Origin: Heterotrichella gracilis
Lineage: Eukaryota; Sar; Xanthophyceae; Tribonematales; Xanthonemataceae
Reading direction: 5' to 3'
Length of the DNA stretch: 64,000 nucleotides
Assembly (NCBI GenBank): GCA_032358255.1
Contig: JAULBX010014537.1
Span: 31,170 to 95,169, forward strand
In this document: one piece after another, positions 1 to 19,463 of the stretch
Position numbering within the stretch: position 1 is the stretch's first letter
Layout: each line of letters starts with the position of its first letter
Position numbers and translations under genes: made by a program
The notes under the pieces: generated by a model
Told to the model about the DNA's origin: nothing
The model's input: only the letters and a program-made list of their open reading frames with translations
The model's database searches: none

Positions 1-199
1 GCAGATCAGTGAAGTTTAAACGGTGTACCCAGGTATAAATGATTGTGCCGCATACTATCTATTAGAAAACTTCTAGGTTGTCAGCCCCGTCACGGCGGTC
101 AAGTAAATTGCCATTAAACCTGCCTGCAGTCAAGGAAAATAAATTTTGCTGGAATGCAGCCACCTGGTGGGAAGACTCTTTCAACTACCCAGCACATGT

Positions 200-790
200 G
201 TTTTTGAACGGTTATATACAGTGCCGCGTTGCCCCACTGGCACTAGGCAGCCGGGTTTGCAGCCCTGGCAGCTTGCATGCTGCCCAGCTGGCTAAGTCAA
301 GCCAACTCCCCCGTCGCCACCACCGCAAGGGAGGGATGACACCTGCAACCACCTTGCACATGTCAAACACCCTCTAGGAAAATATGCACAGCGCTATGAA
401 GTGCGGCACTGCCCCCATTAGCGCTAGGCAGGTGGGTTTGCTGTCATGGCAGCGTGTGTGCTGCGCACCATCTAAACCTTACTGGACGCCCCGTCGCCAG
501 CACCGCAAGGGAGATATGACACCTGCAACCATCTTGTACATGTCAAACACCCTCTAGAATACTATGCACAGGGATATGAAGTGCTGCATTGCCCCCACTA
601 GCACCTGCATGCTGCGCAGCTGGCTATATCACCCTGCACACAAGGAGCTCCCCGCCACCACCGCATGGGGAGGTTGGACACTTGCAGCCACCTTGCACAT
701 GTCAAACACTCTCTTAGCACTATTGCGCATGAAAGTAGTTGCTGCATCGCCCTTAGTGCCATCATGCGCGGCTTTGCACCTGCAGTTCCC
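200..790. repeat. diverged tandem repeat, about 3.5 units
   Basis: A unit of about 160-180 bp recurs with much divergence. The landmark ACATGTCAAACACYCTCT occurs at about 358, 538 and 697, spaced 179 and 159 bp. Each copy is preceded by a CCGTCGCCACCACCGCA-like stretch and followed by a GTGC(G/T)GCA(C/T)TGCCCC-like stretch. No coding potential is convincing here. The rest of 1-1113 holds no gene I can support, apart from a short CCCTAAA block near 1070-1088. Confidence 0.75.
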
Positions 791-1069
791 AACCTGGTTT
801 TGCACATCAATAATAGACTTGACGTTTTTCACCACCCACCATCAACCCCCCAGAAAGAGTACTGGCAGTGCAAACACCACCACCTATGTCTACTACGTCT
901 CAAACATTTGGTCATTAATAACCCAAATAATAATGTGAAAACAGACAATATCCACTTATTCCCATACCGTTGTTGGTCCCCATAGCACAGGAGAAGTAGC
1001 CGCCTTCACCGCTGCCACTCACTGTGGGTTTGTGTCCTGGATTGCAATTGTTTCGAGTATAATGTGCCA

Positions 1070-1088
1070 AAACCCTAAACCCTAAACC
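1070..1088. repeat. interstitial telomere-like repeat (CCCTAAA)n
   Basis: Two and a half CCCTAAA units just upstream of the first gene. Longer blocks lie at about 1775-1808 (five units) and 2430-2467, and similar blocks recur in introns throughout the window, for example near 4360, 9049, 16160, 38120, 41835, 46655, 51080, 52940 and 53050. The unit is the Arabidopsis/Chlorella-type heptamer, not the octamer known from Chlamydomonas. Flanking genes continue on both sides, so this is not a chromosome end. Confidence 0.9.
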
Positions 1089-1196
1089 GCCGTCGCCTCA
1101 CGGAGGGTTGGCAATGCAACCACCACCACCCACCTATCAAATAGCAAGATCGCAGTATGCAGTACATGCTGCCCTTTTCACCCTTTTCTCACCCAC

Positions 1197-1314
1197 ACTC
1201 ACCCACACCCACACCCACACCCACACCCACACCCACCCCCCCACCCCCCCCCACCCCCCCACCCACCCCCCCACCCCCACACCCACTCCCACCCCCCCAC
1301 CCCCCACCCCCCAG
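1197..1314. repeat. (CACACC)n / polypyrimidine tract before an exon
   Basis: A CCCACA/CCCCCCA low-complexity tract ending in CCCCCCAG directly before the exon starting at 1315. It probably serves as the polypyrimidine tract of that acceptor. Reading frames through it give only His/Thr/Pro runs and are not treated as protein. Confidence 0.7.
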
Positions 1315-4300
1315 GGCACCGACACCAAGCTCTCAGGCCACTTCACCTATTCCTCCCTCCCCGACTTCACCGCCGGTACCCCTCTGCGATGCACCAACCG
1401 GGGGGAGGTCCTGGCCTGGTTGGCGGCACTGGGTGCAGTCGACCCCGCCAATGAGCTCACCCTTAACCTGCCCATGCTGTCCCCCGATGCCATGCGGCGC
1501 CTGCAGTCCCGGGACCCCCTGTGGGCGCGGCCCGAGCTGGATAGGACATATGACTCGTACAGGTGGGGAGTGATGGTGGGGGGGGGGGGCGGCTGTGGTG
1601 GTGGTGTGGTGGTGGTGGTGGTGCAAGGTTGGGTCCGGAGGTCATGGTGCGGGATCCGCTGTGGGCTGATCCGGAGCTACAACTCTTAGGATGGGGGGCG
1701 TGGTGTGGCGCTGGTGCTGGTGCTGATGATGAAGCACTGGCTCAAGCCATAGGGCACGTGGCTGAAACCTCAGAAAAACCCTAAACCCTAAACCCTAAAC
1801 CCTAAATCTAAGAGTTATAGAGAGGGCCCTTTGGGGCATGTCACTCGCATTCCCCTTGCGTGAGAGGCAAAAATGCTCTTAATGGACTGAAACCCTGTAC
1901 AAACCCTAAGCCCTGCCTTGAGGGAGGAGAGCGGCAAGCGCCCTTAAGCGACCGAAACCTTAGACAAACCCTACACCCTTGCTTTGCAGGGAGGAGAGCG
2001 GCAAGTACCCCGACGGGCGCCATTACAAGCGGTTCTACCTCATTGACGAGGCCACGGGGGCGGAGCGGCTGGCGGTGAAGGCTGAGGATGGCGTGCGGAG
2101 GGATCGCAGGTGGGTGGTGGTGGTGGTGGTGGTCATGGTGGTTGTGGTAAGGGGGGGTGGAGTGGGGGGTGAGGACCCCAAGGACCAGTGTGGCCCCTGG
2201 TGGGGTGTGAGCACGTTGCATGAACCAGCTGGGGTGTGGTGCGGTCTGGGTGGTGTGCACATTGAACATCCAAACCCTAGAACCCCCTACAGAACAAAGT
2301 GGTGCTGGGTGTGGATCTGACATGGGTGCCCTGTAGTGTGGTGTGGGCAACGTGAATGCGTATATAGAAGCCCGGAACTCTCAACCTTCAATTGCGGAGT
2401 AGGTGCCAGTACAGGGCCACGAAGGGCCTCAACCCTAAATCCTAACCCTAAACCCTAAACCCTAAATCTGCGCAGGTATCAGTACAAGGCTGACGAGAGC
2501 CTGGGGGGCTGCAGCTTTGAGAATGGGCGGGAGGTGCTGGAATGGATTAGCTTCCTCATCGGCAAGCACATACCGGCCCTAGCGGTGCCACCACGGGTGA
2601 GTGCAGGGCTGTGGTGGGTGTCGGCGTGGGAGCAGACATGATCTATATGATATATCAGTGGTGGTGGGTGCCAGCCCATGTGCACGGGGGTGGCGGTGGC
2701 GCGTGTGTGAGCGAGTGTGGTTTGTTTGAGAAATGCGGGAGTGGATCAGCTTTGTGTAAAAAACTATGGGATTGAATGTAAACTTTAAAAACAAGTCAAA
2801 CAATCAGCGCTATTTCTAGCAGATACTGTGCCATGCCGGTTGCTGTCGACAGAAGCTTTGTGTTTACAATAGCACAACGTGTGACTTGGCTCCACCCTCC
2901 CCTCGTGCAGCCCACCAACCCCGGCAAGCGACGAGAGAGGGCCTCAAAAGCCCAACCCATGCTGGCCGGGGCTGCGTACGACAGGTGCGGCACTAGCCCT
3001 TTGCCCCTGTGTACCCCACATCTGCAACTGTTTAGGGTTTAGGGTTTACAATGCTGCCCAGTCCAATGTGCCTGGGCCGGCTCCATCGTGACTGTCCTCA
3101 AAATTCCTGGGGATCCATAGAAACCATTCAATCCCTGGAATCCCTGAAACTCCCTGTTGTCTGCAACTGGTCTTGCTCCTGCTGTCCTGCTCCCCCAAAA
3201 TGATACGGGGTCAAACTGGGTTGCACATCCTGTTGATGCGCACATCTGGGGCCCTGTGCAAGCATGGGCTGTCATCTTGATCCACGATGAGCTCATCGTT
3301 TTAGGGAGCATCCACCAGTACGGCACGAGGACCTGATTGTTTTATTTCTCATTCCCAGGTGCGGCGTGTGCGGGGGGTTGGGCCACGCAGCCCAGCAGTG
3401 CCCCTCGGCAGCCACCTTCGCCCACATGCAGCAGCAGCAGCAGCAACAGCAAGGGGGAAGGGGGATGCAGCAACAACAGGGCGGGGCTCACCAGCCGCCG
3501 CTGTATGCCGTCAGCCCCAGCCAGGAAGTCAGGGTGCGTGACCTAAGCCTATGCTATAATTCTAACCCCAAAGTGTTGTGAGTTAGGGCAAGGTGCGTGG
3601 GGAGCCCAATTTGAGCATTCAAGTTGGGTGACTAATCAGAGTTGTGTGTCAATTTGGCCGCATACAATTGTCTGGTACAATATTGGTAATCGACAAAAAC
3701 GGGTTGTACCACATGGTATTTGGCTATGGGTTGAAAGCCCACCACCACCACCTCCTCACGCAGCCTCACATCACCCCTTCCCCACCCTTGGACAATCCTC
3801 CCCCCCTCGCCCCACCCTGTTAACCACCCAACACACAAACCTCCACCACCCCCCGCCTACCCTCTCCCTGGTTTTACACCCCCCAGCCAACCCCCCTGCC
3901 AGGCTTGCTTCCAGCCCTACCCTGACCTCCTCCAGTGCATGACCGCAATGCCGTGTGACCCCACAGTGACCCAATTCAGGGCATGGGGGGTGCAGCTATC
4001 ATGCCGCATCAGCGATTCGCCCCCACCCGCTAATAATACCCACCACCCCTCCACCCATGCTTGAACAAACACCTCCTCTCCCGACCACATCGCCCATTTC
4101 TAACACCCCACCCCCACCCCCAAGGCTTGCTTCCAGCCCTACCCCGACCTCCTGCAGTGGGTGACCGCCATGCCTGACGACCCCACAGTGACCCAGTTCA
4201 GGGCCTGGGGGGTGCAGTTATCGTGCCACATCAGCGACGCCCCCCCCTCCGACCCCTCGGTACCCTGGACACCCACCCAGGAGGCGGTGGCTGCGCTGCG

Positions 4301-5021
4301 CCGCATGGCCGACTACCCGGTGTCGCTGGAGCTGCTGGAGCAGAGCCAGGTGGGTTTAGGTTTTAGGGTCCAGGGTCCAGGGTTTAGGGCTTCTATTTGA
4401 AGTATCGGGTTTCGCTTGCGCCGCATGGCTGACTACCCGGTCTCGCTGGCCCTACTGGGACAGAGCCAGGTGGGTTTAGGGTCCAGGGTTTAGGGTGCAG
4501 GGTTTAGGGTTTCTATTTGAAGTGTCCGGTGTTGCTGGCGCTGGTGGTGGTGGTGGTGGTGGTTGGGTTGTGGGTGTGAGTGTGGTTCTGGTGGGATAGT
4601 TTGATCACTGTGTTGCTGGCTGTGCTTGGGTGGTGCTGCTGGTGGTGATGTGGTGGGAATCTGTTTGGCGTATCCAGCGTCGTTGGTGCTGCTGGAGCAG
4701 AGCCAGGTGAGTTAGGGTTTAGGGTTCAGGATTTAGGGTTCATATGCGAAGTGTCCGGTGTCGATTGGGCTGCTGGTGCCGGGGACGATTGCGTACATGC
4801 CTGCACCACTGCCCCACAACGCCACGAACACCCACCGCCACACACCCACCCACCCACCCACCCCACCCCTCCAGGTGTCGCGCCCCGTCGCGCTGCTGCG
4901 CACCCACCCGAGCCACGAGGTTGCCTCACACGCAGAGTCCCTCGCTGCCAGGTGGCGCGCGTCTGCCGCTGCGGCGCTGCAGCACGCGACAGCCGCCCTG
5001 CAAGGGGGGGAGTATAAGTAA
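1315..5021 (+). CDS. TFIIS N-terminal (LW) domain protein with CCHC zinc knuckle, 5' end unresolved
   Basis: Seven exons join in one frame: about 1315-1562, 1990-2109, 2476-2596, 2911-2984, 3359-3533, 4125-4349 and 4875-5021 (370 codons including the stop). The last two exons encode a TFIIS N-terminal/LW-type helical bundle: an ALRRMADYPVSLELLEQS segment, then VSRPVALLRTHP and LAARWRASA. That fold is found in transcription elongation and Mediator-associated factors, so a nuclear role is inferred. Exon 5 holds a CCHC zinc knuckle (CGVC-x4-H-x4-C) followed by a Gln/Gly-rich stretch. The N-terminal part has two related segments (see findings) with no family I recognise. An ATG at 1114 is in frame through the CACACC tract, but the tract looks like an acceptor, so the true start may lie upstream. 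Introns carry partial exon copies and CCCTAAA blocks. Confidence 0.75.
1849..1945 (+). repeat. two partial copies of the exon-2 start
   Basis: The acceptor and first bases of the exon at 1990 (GGAGGAGAGCGGCAAG) are repeated at about 1918, and more weakly at about 1850. Each copy is followed by an AAACCY-rich stretch before the next unit, with a period of about 65-70 bp. Confidence 0.65.
3899..4024 (+). repeat. upstream copy of the exon at 4125
   Basis: About 125 bp, starting with the CAGGCTTGCTTCCAGCCCTA acceptor region, closely repeats the first part of the exon at 4125-4349 but stops partway. It has several substitutions. It could act as a decoy or alternative acceptor. Confidence 0.85.
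4417..4706 (+). repeat. downstream copies of the end of the exon at 4349
   Basis: The 3' end of the exon, with its CAGAGCCAG|GT donor, is repeated at 4417-4469 and again, shorter, at 4679-4706. Each copy is followed by GTTTAGGG-type repeats. The intervening intron is GGT-rich. Confidence 0.85.
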
Positions 5022-6842
5022 AGAAGCAGCGTTTTATTTATTTATGCGTGGGTCCCTGGGCGGGGTGAGGGGGGGCGCCATGTGGCGCATGCAGCCGCGG
5101 CGGGGCAGTGGGGGTTGGGGATTGGGTCAGCAGGCAGCATGGACTCTCGGCACACGTGCAGGAGCAAGCGAGCAGCAGCGTTGACAGGTGCAGCTGTGGG
5201 CACCACGCCACAGGTGCCCTGCAGAGCTAACAGTCTTGCGCAGGCCCTGCGGGGTGTGGTGGAGCACCCATGTGCCTGGGCTGCGGCATGCAACAGCCTT
5301 CCTGAGGTGCCTTCCTGAGGTGCCTTCCTGAGGTGCCTTACGGCGCCGGTGATGCATGCATGTGGCATGTGGGTTAACCCCCTGACATGGGAGCGGTGGA
5401 CCTCCAAGGGGGTGCTTCGTCGCCCCTTTCTTTTGCACCTTTTCTCTTGCAATCCAGCGCATTTGCTTCCGCGCTGCGACTCGCGAATCAATAATCGCTG
5501 GCGCTGCGCGTCCAGATGAGCCCACCATCTCATGCGATTGGGCTTTGGTGCCTTGTGAGTTGGCTTGCTCCTTGTTTTGCCCAATGTGAGCGAGGGTTTC
5601 TTAGGGTATTGTGGTCATGTTTAGGCAGAGGCTCTGTCCCCTACATGGCAGAATTCACGTGTTTTGAATGTCGCACTGCCTGTTGACGATGGCACACATG
5701 AGTATGGTGGGGGTGTGTTTTTGGGTGATGGGGGGGGCATGGCGCAGCACACCAAATGGCTTGATATCGCTGATGTGATGCGTGTGGGTTTTGAACCTCA
5801 AAATTGGCAGGTGTGAGATCAGTTGGGATTCAGCAACTTCTCATGGCGTACGGCAGTGCGCACGCACATCGCAACCCTTCCAGTGGCTTGCATAATTTTT
5901 CCAATGAATTTTTCGAAATGTACTTTGACGGCAGACGGTTGGCTTTTCCAGTCAATTTGCGTTCTGCAAAATGCGCCTGGGTTGCCTGGCATGCACCTGG
6001 CAGATGGCTTGGCACAACTGCTTGACGGTTTAATTTGCATGGTACTGCCAATATGCTTTTGCGGAACATTTGTTCTTACCCATTGGGATGGCATCCCTTC
6101 ATAACTCTACGCCTGTTTAATAGTCGGCACCCACAGCGTAATGCAGCTACTGAGCTAACTAGCTAGGTGGTTCTGGTACCATGTGGCTGAACCTGTGTGT
6201 GTTAGGCAGCCCGCAAGTGTGTTGATGAAACAAGGTGACTATCGGCGAGCAGTGGGGCACTTGGGAGGTGGGTGGGTGGGGCCCCCGGGGCCGAATTTCT
6301 TTTCAAAAGAATAGACTGGGCCAAGCCTAGCTATTGCAAGGAAGCTTCCAATGATTGTGACCACCTGAGAGGACAAGTAACAGCACGGGGCTTGTCAGAA
6401 GCTGGGAAGGTCCACGCCATAGTGGGCGGTTTCTGGAATGTGGTGCCTCCTGGGTGGGTGTTCTGTTGCGCAAGGATTTGGTCCATCCCTGCATGCGTTT
6501 CAGTTCCTCTCACAGTCGACTTTCAGATGGACAACCCTATACTTTACCCTGTTTTGTAGCTCAGCAGTAAGTCATTGGCAACTATCATGGAATAAGAGCT
6601 GATAAAATTTCAAAATGGCTCCAAATTTTAAAAATATAGTGAAGGTTGTCACACTCGTATCCAGAGACTACTTTCACACCCCTTGGTCACCTGTGGAATG
6701 CATGCATGGTGGAAGAGATATTAGAGCACCCACACGCCAGTGATAGGCAAACCCAATACACGCTTTCCTCAACCGAACGAACGACTGCTCCTGACGTCTA
6801 TCATCACCGTTTGAGGAGCAGCATCCGTCGCAGCACCACCCA
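5022..6842. other. intergenic region
   Basis: No gene is supported between the TFIIS-domain gene and HISN5, which are in the same orientation. It holds the 3' flank of the first gene, a 13-bp triplicate at 5297-5335, and the promoter side of HISN5. Open frames here are short and show no family resemblance. Confidence 0.6.
5297..5335. repeat. 13-bp tandem triplicate
   Basis: CCTTCCTGAGGTG occurs three times in perfect tandem, followed by a partial fourth (CCTTA). Confidence 0.9.
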
Positions 6843-9218
6843 ATGGCATTCACCTGCTTGCAAGCGCAGCCTTTTACGGCCAGCAAAGTCAGCAGCGTGC
6901 AAAACAGCCCCAGCAGGGTGACTGGGTTGCAACGGACACGCGTGGCCCGCCAAAACAGGGCAATGCTATCAGTGAGCAACGTGGCCGAGGGGGTTAAGGT
7001 GGAGAGCAAGCCAGGTACGAGGGCATCTTAACCCTGGACTGAACTGCCGAGGAGGGTGTGTTCTACTCCCTTGTTTTGTCAGCAGTTTGGGTAGAACATC
7101 CTTAGAAAACCTGTGTTTCCTGCTGGGGAGGCTATGGTTGTGTTGGGCGTGGTTTGAAACCGCAGCTTGGGTTTATGAACCCATGCCGCACTCCTCACTT
7201 CGCAGTGAGGAGTGCTACGGTGACACGTCAGACCAAGGAAACCAAGGTGGAGGTTTCAATCAACCTGGATGGCACCGGCGTGTGTACCTCCAGTTCTCAG
7301 ATCCCGTTCCTGGACCACATGATGGACGTGAGTTCTGCAGCCATATGCATGCATGTGCACAGCGCTTGCTCAGCCTAGGCACAAGCAGTGGGCAAGACCA
7401 GGTGGGCACCCTGCTTTGCACAAGCAACTCCAAGCAGGTGCATACTTGGCAGTGCTTGTACCAAGTCGCCCTGGGCACAGCACTTGCTTATACAGTTTTA
7501 CATGGTCCAGCCTTGACAGGTGCTGGGTGGGTGGAGGGCATGGTATTGCAAGCAAAACCTCAACTATTGTCGTTCTGGAACGCAACCTACCCTTTTCACT
7601 ATCTGCCTGCACCACAACCACGCCATTCCTCCTCGCTGTAGCCACTGGCTTTCCCAAACCCTATATTCTCAACCCTAAACTCTTCCTGCAGCAACTGGCC
7701 TCCCACGGCCTGTTCAACGTGATGGTGCAAGCAGAGGGCGACACCTGGATCGATGACCACCACACCAACGAGGACATCGGCCTGGCACTGGGGACAGCGC
7801 TGGCGCAGGCGCTGGGCGACCGTAAGGGGATTGTGCGGTTCGGGGACTTCTCTGCGCCCCTGGATGAGGCGCTGGTGCACGTGGTGCTGGTAGGTGGTGG
7901 GTGGTGGTGGTGGTGGTGGTGGTGGTGGTGGTGGTGGTGGTGGTGGGTGCACGGCGGGGGTGGGGGATGGTGGGTTCCGGGTGGCAAAGGCGGTGCATGG
8001 CGTTTGGTGGGCGTTGGGTGGTGACGGGTGGCCGGGGACAGCCCTGGCGCAGGCGCTGGGCGACCGCAAGAGGAGGGTTTAGGAACGTTTTTGCTCCCCT
8101 GGATGAGGCGCTGGTGCACGTGGTGCTGGTAGGTGGCGGTGGGGTGGAGTGTGGTGGGTGGCGTTTGGTGGTGGTGGGTGGCTTAGGATCCGGCTGGCAC
8201 AGAGCCGCAAGGGGATTGTGCGGTTTGGGGACCTCTCTGCGCCTCTGGATGAGGTGGTGGTAGGTGGGGGTGGGGTGATGAGTGAGTATTTGCTTTCCAG
8301 CTTCGAAGCTAGCATGTCTGGGTATGCCTCACCCCAGTCCTAAAGCCAAGGCTTAACCGACACTGTTTCCAGTGTGGCAGGTGGTGGCCAACCAGTCGTG
8401 CCGCTTACCGCACTTTCATGCTCCCCATTTTATCCCGTCGCAAAGTTCAGGGAAATTCGAAAAGTATTGCTACCGTGAGTATTCGAACCTGCGACCCCTT
8501 GCTTAGTTGACCTCAAGACTCAACTCAAACTCAGGTGCTGAGCCAACGGCTGGGTCGACCGTTGGAGGGTAGGGTGATGATGCTGGGTTACTAGCGTTGG
8601 TCCCTGCCGAATGTGGGTGGGGTGGGGGTTGCACAGTGAGAGTTTGGTATATAGAGTACACTTTGGCCTACTGGTAACTATTCTCGGACTGACCATTCTC
8701 GCATCCTCTCCCCAGGACCTGTCCGGGCGCCCCCACCTGAGCTGTGACCTGGACATCCCCACTGAGCGCATCGGCACCTATGACACGCAGCTTGTGGAGC
8801 ACTTTTTCCAGTCCATGGTCAACACATCGGGCATGACGCTGCACATACGGCAGGTGGGTGGGGCTTGTGGTGGGTGAGTAGCTGGTGGGGGTGGGGGGTG
8901 GGTTGGTGCATTGCTGATGTCGCTTGTGGTTGGCTCAATGCTCGGTTTGCTTTTGTATGTTTTCTCGGTAGGTTTCACGTGTTTCTGGAGACTTTTTCCA
9001 TGTGGTTGTTCAACACGCATCAGGCATGACGCTGCATGTATAGTACGCGTTTAAACCCTAAACCCTATCCCCCTCTGCAGCTTGCTGGGAAGAACTCCCA
9101 CCACATAGTGGAGGCCACCTTTAAGGCGTTTGCGCGCGCGCTGCGGCAGGCATGCGAGGCAGACCCGCGCAGGGGGGGCCAGATCGCAAGCTCCAAGGGG
9201 GTGCTCACACAGCAATGA
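6843..9218 (+). CDS. HISN5: imidazoleglycerol-phosphate dehydratase, plastid
   Basis: Five exons (about 6843-7014, 7206-7327, 7692-7889, 8716-8853, 9081-9218) give 255 aa in one frame. The enzyme dehydrates imidazole glycerol phosphate to imidazole acetol phosphate in histidine synthesis. Family marks are FLDHMMD in exon 2, the metal-binding [14 protein letters not shown] in exon 3, HLSCDLDIP and HFFQSMVN in exon 4, and [19 protein letters not shown] in exon 5. The first 50 or so residues are rich in Ser, Thr, Arg and Gln and poor in acidic residues, fitting a chloroplast transit peptide; import is inferred. The ATG at 6843 is the first that gives this leader. Intron 3 holds a SINE copy and two partial copies of exon 3; intron 4 holds a degraded copy of the end of exon 4. 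Confidence 0.95.
7893..7948. repeat. (GGT)n microsatellite at an intron start
   Basis: About 15 GGT/TGG units directly follow the donor of HISN5 exon 3. Confidence 0.9.
8037..8262 (+). repeat. two partial copies of HISN5 exon 3 in its downstream intron
   Basis: At 8037-8128 and 8196-8262 the sequence repeats the end of exon 3, from the ACAGC(G/C)CTGGCGCAG region to the CTGGTAGGTGG donor, with small deletions. The second copy has lost part of the middle. A further copy of the end of exon 4 lies at about 8985-9040. Confidence 0.85.
8400..8569 (-). mobile_element. tRNA-derived SINE-like element
   Basis: The 89 bp at 8481-8569, read on the minus strand, match 63911-63999 (plus strand) at about 87 of 89 positions. 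The unit has an RNA polymerase III A-box-like TGGCTCAGCACCTGAG and a B-box-like GGTTCGAAT at tRNA-like spacing, so it derives from a tRNA. Sequence beyond the B box (about 8400-8480) may be the element body. It sits in HISN5 intron 3. I see no poly(A) tail or clear target-site duplication, so the 3' boundary is unsure. Confidence 0.7.
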
Positions 9219-10697
9219 GGGCAGGGGAGGAGAAGCTAGCTAGCTACAGGGAGGTAGTTATGGGTCCTGGATGGGGGGCTCCCATGGGATTGTATCCACC
9301 ATCCTAGGGGGCTTGGTATGGTGTTTTTGCATTCCAAGAGGGGGTTTCGTCAGGGGTAAATGACTGGGAGGAGGGGAGGTTACAGCTGCATTGGTAGGCC
9401 CTAGCCTGAGGTTAGCTCTATTATGCGCTGACCCTAGCCTAGGGTTGGCCTCAGGGCAGGGCATGTGGCGCCACCTAGGTTTATGGTTTAGGTTTTGGGG
9501 TGGCGCTGCTGGGTCGGGGCAGCAAGCATACTGTCAACTGTTATTGCGCAATCACTGAAATATCAATAATTGCAATGAGTTGGGTAGGAGGGGGCGTGCG
9601 GCTGGGGATGCGTCAGCATCTAGGGGGTACATATGATATCATAATGGCAGCATTGCAATTAGATGCCACCCCTCGGAATGTTCAGTTTGTGGTTGTAAGC
9701 AATGTGGTCTAGGTGTGGGCATTCCAGCTTCGTGATGATTTATCGATTTAGCTCGCGCGCTGATAACCGGCCGGGGCAACTGTAAATGTATTATGCTGAT
9801 TAGCAATGATTGCAAATCCATGGTCACTGATAAGTCACTTTCGTGAGCATGCTGCAAGCTTGGCAATGCACGATGCACTGGCAGTGTGACATGACCAAAG
9901 CTCAGAGCAAACAATGACTACCAACGACTGTACCAACTTCAATAGATTTGGATTTCACAAATCCAATGATTGTAAAGACTTTACACCTTGACCGAAGCTC
10001 ATGCAATAGATAGTCTATAACTTTTGGCCTTGGCCTCTCAGAGTGCCACATTGAAACTTTCCCCTGAAGGTTTATATAATATGGATCTTGGACCAATCAT
10101 TCAATGTCAGACACTTGGTCCAAAGATCACTAATGAGATCATGGCCCTATTTGACATGCACACAGGAACGTCAGCCAGTGCACAGTCGGATCATGCCATT
10201 GCTTGACCTTCGCACTACCTATTCTAAACTACTGCACCCAGCCACATCACAAATGTGCGCCAAGCCACACAACATTGAGGCAGCATTTGCAGTTGGACCC
10301 GCATTCATGCGGCGTACCCGAGCGCGTTGACAGCTGACACCACCATTAGCACCCTAGACAGCTCGCTTGGGTAAAATCACTAACAGTGTTCAGCTGCGCC
10401 CCGGGACCTTTCCCACTTAGCTTCTGTGATAAGGTGGCAGCAACGCACCAACCCAGGTACTGGTCCTGAGACACATTTGCATATCCACCTCGAATCTCCA
10501 CCTCCCTGCCATGGAGTGAATCAGCACTGCACTACCCACCATGGCGACAACCGTCTGAGCCAGCCTCGGACGACATGATGCTGCAATTGAACCACCCAAT
10601 GCCCAATCAGCTCCTCGCCCTTCCTGCCTCCTCATTTGTCAATGCAGGAAATCTAAGAAAAAGAACGGCCCGATCCTGCTCCCGATCCCAATCCCAA
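9219..10697. other. intergenic region between convergent HISN5 and LETM1
   Basis: The two genes end facing each other. No coding sequence with support is seen; the stretch is less GC-rich than the genes. It must contain both 3' untranslated regions. Confidence 0.6.
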
Positions 10698-18620
<7,923 letters not shown>

Positions 18621-19463
18621 CTTATACTGTTACGGTCCCCATTGGCAAATTCCTTGCACGATGCCGATGGGACAGATGCAGGCGGTGCCTTGGGCGATGT
18701 ATCGCTTGTTGGCAATCGAATAAGGTTGATGTATCTACTCGTGAGTTTTTCCATATCCAGTTTAGGTGCCCAGGATAGCATCGGTCTCGCTAACTGTAGC
18801 AACGAGGCTGCCGACTTGCCCGTTCCCTCGGGTTTCATATTTCGTTCTGCCACACCTTGGCAACACCATCTCACCAACAATACGTGTACGACGCCCACGC
18901 CTCGGGCAGCGGGTTATATGTAAAAAAACAGTGCCTGTGCCGTTTCCACACCCTCCCGAGACCCGATTGACGGCCTTCGGATCGCCTCGACAGCTTATAT
19001 GCATGCAAACGAATGCATGCATGCATGCGTTCGAAGCTGCTTTGGAAACCAACCTTGACACAAACGTCCAGCAGTGTGGTTAATCGGTAGTTTGAGGGTA
19101 TAAGTATGTTGTCTGGACATATAGCACCGGCTGTGGAGGGGCACAGTGCCAGCACAAGCAGAGCGGACCTCTGCACCAGTGGCCACCAATTCCCAAGGCA
19201 AGGCTGGCCCCAGTTCCACACCAAAACAGTCGGCATGCAGCATATGAAAAGATGATACCCCTGTTTCTTACACCTTGGGTCGTTGGTGGTGCAGGTGGGT
19301 GCCTAGGATTCACACACCTAGACACACCAAGGCCCGGCAGTGGCACCCACCAGCAGCCTTGGGATCAAACCCGGGCCCTCCAGACGAAGCACTACCCTCC
19401 ACCTCGCAGCAAACTGCGCCTTCAACCCACGCCTCCCTGCAAGCAAAATCGCCATGGGTTCTC
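18621..19463. other. divergent promoter region between LETM1 and the mTERF-like gene
   Basis: The genes point away from each other. The stretch includes a GCATGCATGCATGCATGC tract near 19010-19028 and a weak tRNA-like B box (minus strand, GGGTTTGATCCC near 19365). No clear TATA box or coding exon was found, but a short 5' exon of the mTERF-like gene cannot be excluded. Confidence 0.5.

Noticed and set aside
1070-2467. True chromosome end
   Set aside because: CCCTAAA blocks are short, internal, in both orientations across the window, and flanked by genes.
7599-8119. Pro/His-rich and Trp/Gly-rich frames around 7.6-8.1 kb
   Set aside because: These are the (GGT)n microsatellite of HISN5 intron 3 read in different frames, with shadows of exon 3.
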